This document shows, one piece after another, positions 14,451-20,761 of a stretch of DNA of 44,433 nt (positions within the stretch are counted from its first letter, which is position 1; every line of letters starts with the position of its first letter). The notes below the pieces were generated by a model that was given only the letters and a program-made list of their open reading frames with translations, was not told the DNA's origin and made no database searches. A program made the position numbers and the translations under genes. Origin of the DNA: Candidatus Aenigmatarchaeota archaeon (GTDB lineage Archaea > Aenigmatarchaeota > Aenigmatarchaeia > QMZP01); assembly GCA_026397335.1 (NCBI GenBank), contig JAPLVB010000017.1, positions 1 through 44,433 of the forward strand, read 5' to 3'.

Positions 14451-15464
14451 ATGAAAGAGGCTCTTTTCTATTCAAAGATGGCAGCGGGCAAGGTGAGATG
14501 CGTTCTGTGCCCGAGGTTCTGCATAATTCAGGACGGTAAGACAGGGATATGCGGTGTGAGGAAAAACCAGGGCGGGACGCTCTATTCGGTTGTTTACGGC
14601 AGGCTGTGCTCGCTGCACATAGACCCCATAGAGAAGAAGCCGCTCTTCCATTTCGCTCCCGGGACAGAGTGCCTTTCCATCGCGACTGTGGGGTGCAATC
14701 TCATGTGCTCATTCTGCCAGAACGCGGAGATATCTCATCCTGAAGGCAAGGAGATTTCCGTGGAGGAAATGGCTCCTGAGAAAATTATCGCTCTCGCGAA
14801 AGAGTACAAGCTTCCGGGGATAGCTTACACCTACACGGAACCCACAGTATTTTTCGAATACGCGCTGGATGTCATGAGGCTCGCAAGGGAGGAGGGGCTT
14901 TACAATGTCTGGGTTTCAAACGGCTACACGAACCCCGAGCCTGCGAAAAAAGCAGCCAAATTCATGGATGCTGTAAACGTGGACCTGAAGGGTGACGGTC
15001 TTTTCTACAAGCGGCTTTGCGGTATTCCGGATGAGGGTCCGATAAAGGAGTCCCTCAGAATCTACAGGAAGGGGGGCGTCTGGATAGAGGTCACAACCCT
15101 CCTGATACCGGGATACAATGATTCTGAAAAAACCATAACAGGTATAGTGCAGTGGGTAAAGGAGAATCTCGGGGAGGACACTCCCATGCACTTCTCAAGG
15201 TTCTATCCCCAGTACAAGCTGACGGATGTGAACCCCACCCCTGTGAAGACAATAGAGGATGCTGTGAAAATCGCGGAGAGGCTTGGAATGCACTATGTTT
15301 ATGCAGGGAACATATACGCACATGACAAGGAGTCCACGCACTGCCCCAAGTGCGGAAGGAAGGTCATAGACAGGGTTGGATATCATGTATCAAACATCCG
15401 GAGCAAGTGCCCTGAATGCGGGACAAAGATAGCGATTGCCGGCGGGAAGTGGGCAAAGCTTTAA
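14451..15464 (+). CDS. amrS: AmmeMemoRadiSam-system radical SAM enzyme
   Basis: 337 residues. The ATG at 14451 has a TATA box (TTTATAG, 14424-14430) about 24 bp before it, so the mRNA is leaderless; an in-frame TTG upstream is rejected. C82-x3-C86-x2-C89 (GCNLMCSFCQN) binds the 4Fe-4S cluster that cleaves S-adenosylmethionine. An N-terminal Cys motif (CVLCPRFC... GICGVR) and the C-terminal zinc ribbon (CPKCGRK... CPECGTK) match the archaeal AmrS/PflA-like family. The family pairs with AMMECR1 and Memo proteins, which are not in this window; its substrate is not established. It is followed closely by two small co-directional genes. Confidence 0.92.
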   Translation: MKEALFYSKMAAGKVRCVLCPRFCIIQDGKTGICGVRKNQGGTLYSVVYGRLCSLHIDPIEKKPLFHFAPGTECLSIATVGCNLMCSFCQNAEISHPEGKEISVEEMAPEKIIALAKEYKLPGIAYTYTEPTVFFEYALDVMRLAREEGLYNVWVSNGYTNPEPAKKAAKFMDAVNVDLKGDGLFYKRLCGIPDEGPIKESLRIYRKGGVWIEVTTLLIPGYNDSEKTITGIVQWVKENLGEDTPMHFSRFYPQYKLTDVNPTPVKTIEDAVKIAERLGMHYVYAGNIYAHDKESTHCPKCGRKVIDRVGYHVSNIRSKCPECGTKIAIAGGKWAKL

Positions 15465-15488
15465 AAGCGTTTGAACTTATTCTGGTCT

Positions 15489-15680
15489 ATGAAAATAGCA
15501 GAATATCTCAATAATCTTGGAATAGAACTCACCAAGTTAGAGGGATCGTTCATATGCGAACCGCAGGATAAAGAATGCTCTTTTTACGCTAATGGTTTTT
15601 GTGACGTTGAGAAGAGGGATCTGCCGGGGCGCAAGAGGCTGAATTTCTGTATTTATAATGAAGCAAACAAAATAGACTAA
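15489..15680 (+). CDS. Unknown small Cys-containing protein (63 aa)
   Basis: It starts at ATG 15489, 24 bp after amrS. A short helix (KIAEYLNNLGIELTKLEG) is followed by four Cys spaced C-x6-C-x6-C-x13-C (ICEPQDKEC, GFC, RLNFC), which could bind a metal or an Fe-S cluster. It is followed 2 bp later by the 15683 gene, so the three genes are likely one operon. The family is not recognised. A role next to the radical SAM enzyme is possible but unproven. Confidence 0.65.
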   Translation: MKIAEYLNNLGIELTKLEGSFICEPQDKECSFYANGFCDVEKRDLPGRKRLNFCIYNEANKID

Positions 15681-15682
15681 TT

Positions 15683-16111
15683 ATGTCCGACGAGAAAGTC
15701 CAGAAGAAGCTCAAGGAAGGGTGGATAAAGTCCTGGATGATGATTGAGGCGCTTGCGGTCACGCAGGGCGCTGCCAAAAGCGCCCTTGAGAACCATGTCA
15801 GGAAAATGGGCAACGAGAACAACACGATAATAGCGAAAAGGGATTTCAAGAAGATAGAGAAGGTGAACAAGCCCTTCCCTGCCATCAAGACTGCTTACTC
15901 AAGCGTTGTGGAGCTTGAGCTTCTGACGAAAGATTACGACAAGCTGGTTTACCTTGTTCTGAACTATGCTCCCTCCGCTATAGAGGTTCTGGAGCCGAAA
16001 AAAATAAGCATGGATGCCGGGGAGGCGCAGGGGATTCTGAACTCGCTCGCGGAGCTCATGCACAGGTTCGTCGGAATGACCCGCGGGGCAATAATGGTGG
16101 ATGCGAAGTAG
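15683..16111 (+). CDS. Conserved-looking helical protein of unknown function (142 aa)
   Basis: The sequence begins MSDEKVQKKLKEGWIKSWMM and is predicted almost entirely helical: a first domain of two helices (residues 1-45, with ALAVTQGAAKSALENHVRKM), a link (FKKIEKVNKPFPAIKTAYSSVVELEL) and a second helical domain (YDKLVYLVLNYAPSAIEVLEP... AQGILNSLAELMHRFVGMTRG). It has no membrane span or catalytic motif. The YxKLVYLVLNYxPSxIEVLEP segment looks like a conserved protein-interaction core. It is the last gene of the amrS cluster. No function can be assigned. Confidence 0.75.
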   Translation: MSDEKVQKKLKEGWIKSWMMIEALAVTQGAAKSALENHVRKMGNENNTIIAKRDFKKIEKVNKPFPAIKTAYSSVVELELLTKDYDKLVYLVLNYAPSAIEVLEPKKISMDAGEAQGILNSLAELMHRFVGMTRGAIMVDAK

Positions 16112-16125
16112 GTTGCTTCTAATCT

Positions 16126-16190
16126 ATGTGACTACAAAAATTGGAAAATGTAGTCACATCTATATAAATTATTTAAATATGTAGTCACAT
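16126..16190 (+). promoter_or_regulatory. Fic-gene promoter with three TGTGACTACA operator-like half-sites
   Basis: ATGTGACTACA (16126-16136) and its exact complement TGTAGTCACAT (16149-16159) form an 11-bp inverted repeat with a 12-bp spacer. A third copy, TGTAGTCACAT, lies at 16180-16190. The TATA box TTTAAATA (16172-16179) is centred about 25 bp before the ATG at 16200 and touches the third copy. A protein bound there would block transcription initiation. Half-sites 1 and 2 are 23 bp apart (two turns), and 2 and 3 are 31 bp apart (three turns), so all fall on about the same face of the helix. Confidence 0.75.
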
Positions 16191-16199
16191 ATTATTATT

Positions 16200-17141
16200 A
16201 TGCACATAGAGATAAGAAAACGCGGGAAGAGAAGGCTTTACTATCTTGCGCATTCTTTCAGGGACAATGGCAAAATCAGGAAGATAAGAAGATACCTGGG
16301 AGCCGATCTGGAAAAAGAAAGGCTTAAGGCTCTAAGGGAGCAGGCAGAAATGTCCATAATGCAGCAATTGGAAGCTTACAGAAGAATGAGCGATCCGCTG
16401 CATGCCGCCCTCTCAGAAAAGGAAAAGAAAGAGCTTGAAACACTGATAGCAAAGGGTGATTTGAAAATCACGCACCTGTCAGAGGAGGAATGGACCAGGT
16501 TCACCGAGATGTTCACTTATGACACAAATGCTATAGAAGGCTCCACTATTACCGCAACAGAGGTAAGGGGGATACTGGAAAGAAACCAGTGGCCAAACAA
16601 GTCAAAGGGGGATATTTCCGAGACTTATGGTGTGGCCGAGGCTGTCAAATTCATACGCGAAACAAAGGAGCACATTTCACTGGAACTGATAAAAAAACTG
16701 CATTACATAGTCTTCAGGAATTCCAAGATATTCGCCGGAAGATTCAGGGGAAAGGGAATAGAAGTGGTGGTTGCGGACAGATTGGGAAATGTCATCCACA
16801 GGGGAGCGCCGCAAAAGAATGTTCCTGGGCTTCTGAAGGAGCTCATGGCATGGTATGAGAATAGCAATAAGAAATACCATCCCATAGTCCTGGCCGCAGT
16901 CGTTCACAACCAGTTCGAGAACATACACCCCTTCCAGGACGGGAACGGGAGGGTGGGAAGGCTCCTGTTGAATTACGTCCTCATCAAGCATGGGATGCCG
17001 CCTGTGAACATCGAGCTCAAGAACAGGATGGAATACTATTCGGCCCTTCAGGCCTACCAGAATCAGGGAGACATAAGGCCCACCATAGAGCTGATAATGA
17101 AGGAGTACAAGGAACTCAGAAAATCCCTGAAAGGTGTGTGA
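16200..17141 (+). CDS. Fic-domain protein (AMPylator or related), inhibitory-helix class II
   Basis: 313 residues. The catalytic motif H243-PFQDGNGRVGR is complete (H, acidic residue, GNGR, final R), so the protein should transfer AMP or a similar group from a nucleotide to a target side chain. The autoinhibitory motif T109-NAIEG (S/T-x3-E-G/N) lies before the Fic core, the class II arrangement, so activity is probably self-restrained. The N-terminal 35 residues (RKRGKRRLYYLAHSF... IRRYLG) form a small basic domain, and residues 36-100 are coiled. Unlike many relatives there is no C-terminal winged helix. The stop codon lies within the downstream palindrome. Whether it acts as a toxin, a regulator or a chaperone modifier cannot be told. 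Confidence 0.92.
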   Translation: MHIEIRKRGKRRLYYLAHSFRDNGKIRKIRRYLGADLEKERLKALREQAEMSIMQQLEAYRRMSDPLHAALSEKEKKELETLIAKGDLKITHLSEEEWTRFTEMFTYDTNAIEGSTITATEVRGILERNQWPNKSKGDISETYGVAEAVKFIRETKEHISLELIKKLHYIVFRNSKIFAGRFRGKGIEVVVADRLGNVIHRGAPQKNVPGLLKELMAWYENSNKKYHPIVLAAVVHNQFENIHPFQDGNGRVGRLLLNYVLIKHGMPPVNIELKNRMEYYSALQAYQNQGDIRPTIELIMKEYKELRKSLKGV

Positions 17142-17168
17142 CTACAGAAAGAGGGAATGTAGTCACAT
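17137..17168. repeat. Second TGTGACTACA palindrome at the 3' end of the fic gene
   Basis: TGTGACTACA (17137-17146) and TGTAGTCACA (17158-17167) have an 11-bp spacer. The first arm contains the fic stop codon. The arms are the same sequence as in the fic promoter. It is 4 bp from the end of the convergent acdB-like gene and could also act as a bidirectional terminator. Confidence 0.75.
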
Positions 17169-17171
17169 AAC

Positions 17172-17831
17172 TCACTCCACCATAACCCTCATGTCCACCG
17201 CTATCGCTTTCTTCTCGTTCGCGAAAACAGGGTTCAGGTCAAGCTCTTTAATCCTCCTGTTGGTCCAGACCATTTTGGAGACTGAGAGAAGCAAATCCTC
17301 TATGGCTTTGATGTTTGCGGGCTTTTTCCCGCGGGTGCCCTGCAGGATTTTGTAGCCCTTTGTCTCCCTTATCATCTGCTGGACTTCCTTCCTGTCAACA
17401 GGGGCGAGGCGGAATGCCACGTCTTTTATCACTTCAACGAAAATCCCGCCGAGGCCGAACATTATGACAGGCCCGAACTGGGGGTCTGTTTTTGCTCCTA
17501 TTATGAGCTCTGTTCCGCCTTCAGGGATGAACTCTTGCACAAGGATTCCATCTATCTTGGCTTTCTTGTTCTTGTTCTTTTTCTTTGCAGAGGAGAGGAT
17601 TTTCTGGAAGCCTTCCCTGAGGGATTTCTCATCTTTTATCCCCAGAATCACTCCTCCTGATTCTGTTTTGTGCACTATGTCAGGGGAGGAGATTTTGAGG
17701 GCGACGGGGTATTTCAGTTTTTTCGCATAAAGAACAGCTTGCCGCTCATTCTTGGCGAGAAATGTCTTGGCAAGCGGGATTCTGTATTTCTTGGCGAGCT
17801 TGAGCGATTCTGCGTCCGGAAGTTTCTTCAT
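17172..17831 (-). CDS. acdB: Acetate/acyl-CoA ligase (ADP-forming), beta subunit
   Basis: 219 residues with the ATP-grasp fold of the ACD beta subunit: YPVALKISSPDIVHKTESGG (strand and loop around the nucleotide), GILVQEFIPEGGTELIIG, GPVIMFGLGGIFVEVIKDVAFRLAP and the final IKELDLNPVFANEKKAIAVD, where the Asp/Asn ligand metal. The enzyme makes ATP from ADP, phosphate and acyl-CoA, the usual archaeal energy-conserving route from peptide or sugar fermentation to acetate. The alpha (CoA-binding) subunit is not in the window, so it is encoded elsewhere. A Lys-rich insert (AKKKNKNKKAK) is unusual. Confidence 0.9.
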   Translation of the reverse strand: MKKLPDAESLKLAKKYRIPLAKTFLAKNERQAVLYAKKLKYPVALKISSPDIVHKTESGGVILGIKDEKSLREGFQKILSSAKKKNKNKKAKIDGILVQEFIPEGGTELIIGAKTDPQFGPVIMFGLGGIFVEVIKDVAFRLAPVDRKEVQQMIRETKGYKILQGTRGKKPANIKAIEDLLLSVSKMVWTNRRIKELDLNPVFANEKKAIAVDMRVMVE

Positions 17832-17865
17832 ACTATTTTATTTGTGCAGATTATAATAAATTCAA

Positions 17866-18615
17866 ATGGCCGGGAAAAAGGAAACCAAGACAGGAATTCT
17901 CACGCTGACTCTGATAGCCCTGAATGTGGCACTGTTCCTTATTGTTTTCTCTGCTCCGGAAACGATAAGAACCGGGTTATTTGACAGGTTGTCCCTCTCG
18001 CAGGGCACTGCGCTCCAGCTGTGGAGATGGATTACATCCATGTTTCTGCATGCCAGCGCCACGCACCTTTTCTTCAACATGATTGGACTGTACTTCTTCG
18101 GGAGGCTTCTGGAGAAAGAGGTGAAGCCGCAATGGTTTCTCTCCATCTATTTTGTGAGCGGCCTGCTCGGTGGTTTGGCGTTTATCCTTACGAGCGCGGT
18201 TCCTGTGGTGGGGGCGTCAGGAGCGATATTCGGCCTTATGGGAGCTGTAATGCTGCTCAGGCCGCTGGAAAAGGTGTATGTGTTCCTTTTCCCTCTTCCC
18301 CTCGGGATTGTGGCAGCCTTGTTCATAATCACGGAAGGCTTTGTTGCGTATTACCAGCCGGGGTTCGGGAACGTGGCGCACATAGCGCATATAGGAGGCA
18401 TTGTCACAGGCTCCCTGTTTGCATTATCATTCAATCCGGCAAAAGCATTAAAAGGCCTTTTCATGCTTGGCCTTCTGGTGGCTGTTGTTATAATACTATA
18501 TCCCGTGTTCGGCCTGCTTGCGGATATTGGCCAGTCTATCCTTGGAATAATTGATATGGTGGTGGGGTTCTTCCTTTACGGGGCAGCAAGCCTGCTCTCG
18601 TTTTTGTGGCGTTGA
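17866..18615 (+). CDS. Rhomboid-family intramembrane serine protease
   Basis: 249 residues with about seven membrane segments. H62, H67 and N71 (HASATHLFFN) form the usual oxyanion region, S118 in G-A-S-G is the nucleophile, and H175 (AHIAHIGG) completes the dyad, so the protein should be active. Rhomboids cut single-pass membrane proteins within or near the membrane; the substrate is unknown, and the surface proteins of this genome are possible targets. It is divergent from acdB and followed 4 bp later by the Nudix fusion gene. Confidence 0.92.
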   Translation: MAGKKETKTGILTLTLIALNVALFLIVFSAPETIRTGLFDRLSLSQGTALQLWRWITSMFLHASATHLFFNMIGLYFFGRLLEKEVKPQWFLSIYFVSGLLGGLAFILTSAVPVVGASGAIFGLMGAVMLLRPLEKVYVFLFPLPLGIVAALFIITEGFVAYYQPGFGNVAHIAHIGGIVTGSLFALSFNPAKALKGLFMLGLLVAVVIILYPVFGLLADIGQSILGIIDMVVGFFLYGAASLLSFLWR

Positions 18616-18619
18616 TTTT

Positions 18620-19528
18620 ATGAAAAAGACAATAACTGCCATAGTGATTGAAAAGGCAGGAAAATTCCTGCTCCTGAAAAGATCAAAGCATGATACATTT
18701 CCAGGATTGTGGGAATTCCCTTCAGGGAAGATTGAGCCTGGAGAGAATATGGAAGAATCAGCAAGAAGGGAGCTGAAGGAGGAAACTGGGCTGCAATCCA
18801 AAAGCGTGATGTATGAAGGCAAAAGGGAAAGGAAGAACAAGGACACTGTCACGCTCGTCCACTATTTTTCTGCAAAATCTTTCACAGGAACAGTGAAAAT
18901 AAGCGAAGAGCATTCCGGGTTTGGATGGTTTGCTTTGGAAGAGATTCTGGTCATGAGAAGATTAGCTGCGGGTGCATCTCCTGACGCGGATTCCGAGGGA
19001 AAGGTGGGGATGGATGTTCTGCATTATTTCAGCCTCGGTTCAGAATTATTGCAAACTACACTATGCCTGCCTGTTGATTTCTCGAACAAAAAAATAATGC
19101 TTGGAATGAAAAAGAGGGGTTTCGGAGCAGGAAAATGGAACGGCTTTGGGGGAAAGGTCCATGATGGGGAGAGCCCGGAACAGGCTGCGAAAAGGGAGTT
19201 AGGAGAGGAGATTGGCATAAAAGCGGGGCCTTTGGAAAAAGTGTGCGAGTTCGTTTTCCTTTTTCCGCACGTGCCTCTGGAAAAGAAATGGGACCAGCTT
19301 GTGCATGTTTTTCTAGCCAGAGAATGGAAAGGGAATCCTGAGGAGACGAAGGAAATGAAACCGGAATGGTTCGCTTTCGGGGAGATTCCTTACAGCAAGA
19401 TGTGGCAGGATGACTCTCATTGGCTACCGCTTGTTCTGAAGGGGAAGAAAATAAAGGCGAGGTTTGTTTTTGATAAGGATAGCGAAACCATAAAAGGTAT
19501 GAAGCTGAAGCAGACAAAAAGATTGTAA
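18620..19528 (+). CDS. Tandem two-domain Nudix hydrolase (MutT-like plus MTH1-like)
   Basis: 302 residues from ATG 18620, just after the rhomboid stop; a longer frame into that gene is rejected. Domain 1 (about 1-125) carries the Nudix box at 36-58 with G-x5-E-x7-R-E-L-x-E-E-x-G and the MutT-like LWEFPSGK. Domain 2 (about 145-302) has its own box at 178-200 and the MTH1 hallmark KKRGFGAGKWNGFGGKV. Both boxes keep the metal-binding REx2EE. MutT and MTH1 remove oxidised purine nucleoside triphosphates, so this is probably a double-headed nucleotide-pool sanitiser. It converges on a dGTPase-like gene, which fits that role. A domain fusion of this kind is uncommon as far as I know. Confidence 0.88.
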   Translation: MKKTITAIVIEKAGKFLLLKRSKHDTFPGLWEFPSGKIEPGENMEESARRELKEETGLQSKSVMYEGKRERKNKDTVTLVHYFSAKSFTGTVKISEEHSGFGWFALEEILVMRRLAAGASPDADSEGKVGMDVLHYFSLGSELLQTTLCLPVDFSNKKIMLGMKKRGFGAGKWNGFGGKVHDGESPEQAAKRELGEEIGIKAGPLEKVCEFVFLFPHVPLEKKWDQLVHVFLAREWKGNPEETKEMKPEWFAFGEIPYSKMWQDDSHWLPLVLKGKKIKARFVFDKDSETIKGMKLKQTKRL

Positions 19529-19533
19529 CCAAA

Positions 19534-20724
19534 TCAGTAAGGTACAAGGAGCTTGCGGTCAGACTCCAGGTTTTTTAGCTTCCTGTAATTTTTGATTGCC
19601 TTTTTTGCTGTTTCGTACATCGTAATCACGTATTTTACATAATCAGGATTGGGCAAAATGGAAACTTTTGGATATTCCAAACGGCCATGTTCTCTTATGA
19701 TTTTTACAGCAACCTGGGTTGCATCAGTATTTACTTCCACATGCTTCCCTACCAACCCTGAACCTATTGCATACTGAATCTCAAAAATCCCGAAGTGCTT
19801 TATCTGCTCAGCAGAAGGTTTTCTGGACTTTAGAAGGAGCTGTCCAAAAAAATTGGCCTCTGCATCGGTCAGTAAAGAAACTGAAATAACAGGGTCTATA
19901 CCTGAAAAATCTTCAGACGTTGAGAAGTAATCATAGAGGTTTTCAAGCGTTTTTTCTTGGAGGGATGTATTAATTTTGTAGTAGACTTCATTGTACATGA
20001 AGTCCTTCAGCTCGGAAAAGTTTTTGAATTCGGGGCCTTCGCTAAACTCAACAACACCTTTCTCTTTGCTTTCTGAAACCAGGGATTTAAGGCAGTTTCT
20101 GACCCTTTCTCTTTGGTTTTTTCCAAGCTTAAGTGCGCATTCAGGAATCTTGCTTTCATCAAGGTGTCCGTATCTTAAGGCGTCATTCAAATCTGAAAAT
20201 ATGTATGCTATCTTATCCCCGTTCATCACTACATCATATTCTTCCGGCTTATCCACGGTTTTTGAAAGTTTGCCGTCCCCACGCGAATGATTTAGTATGC
20301 CATCATGAGTTTCATATGTGAGATTCATGCCCTCTCCCTTTCTTTCAACATGCTGGGCAACAACAACGCTGTTGATATTGTGCTTGAAAGGTTTGCCGCT
20401 AAGTTTCGATAATATTCTTTCTCCTACATGACCATAAGGGGTGTGACCTATATCATGGCCTGCTGCTATGGCCATGCAGAGATTTTCGTTCAGGCCAAGC
20501 TGTTTTGCTATGTCAATAGAAAAAACGACGACTTCATTTGTGTGAGACAACCTTGTTCTTACATGAGGATTGTCTGGAAGGCATATCACTTGCGTCTTAT
20601 AGGCAAGCCGCCTGTATGCCTTTGATTGCAGTATTTTGGAATAGTCATTCAGAAAATCATCATCAATTGTTATATCTTCTTTCTCTTCATACCTTCTTCC
20701 AATGGATTTGCCATAAGCCTTCAT
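19534..20724 (-). CDS. dGTPase-like HD-domain triphosphohydrolase
   Basis: 396 residues. The HD metal site is H61 (RTRLSHTNEV), H90-D91 (AAGHDIGHTPYGH) and a later Asp in DKIAYIFSDLNDA. The order and spacing, with the N-terminal DYSKILQSKAYRRLAYKTQV and H94/H99, match deoxyguanosine-triphosphate triphosphohydrolases, which release tripolyphosphate from dNTPs. The C-terminal half is helical, as in dGTPase-like SAMHD1 relatives. It ends 5 bp from the convergent Nudix fusion gene. Nucleotide-pool control is the expected role; depletion of dNTPs in defence is a known alternative for the family. Confidence 0.9.
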   Translation of the reverse strand: MKAYGKSIGRRYEEKEDITIDDDFLNDYSKILQSKAYRRLAYKTQVICLPDNPHVRTRLSHTNEVVVFSIDIAKQLGLNENLCMAIAAGHDIGHTPYGHVGERILSKLSGKPFKHNINSVVVAQHVERKGEGMNLTYETHDGILNHSRGDGKLSKTVDKPEEYDVVMNGDKIAYIFSDLNDALRYGHLDESKIPECALKLGKNQRERVRNCLKSLVSESKEKGVVEFSEGPEFKNFSELKDFMYNEVYYKINTSLQEKTLENLYDYFSTSEDFSGIDPVISVSLLTDAEANFFGQLLLKSRKPSAEQIKHFGIFEIQYAIGSGLVGKHVEVNTDATQVAVKIIREHGRLEYPKVSILPNPDYVKYVITMYETAKKAIKNYRKLKNLESDRKLLVPY

Positions 20725-20761
20725 AAAAAAGAAACAGTTCTAAAACATTTAAGGTTATGAG

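Noticed and set aside
16126..17168. Insertion sequence with the palindromes as terminal repeats
   Set aside because: No transposase frame or target duplication is visible; palindromes at both ends of a single fic gene are better treated as regulatory or cassette-type sites.
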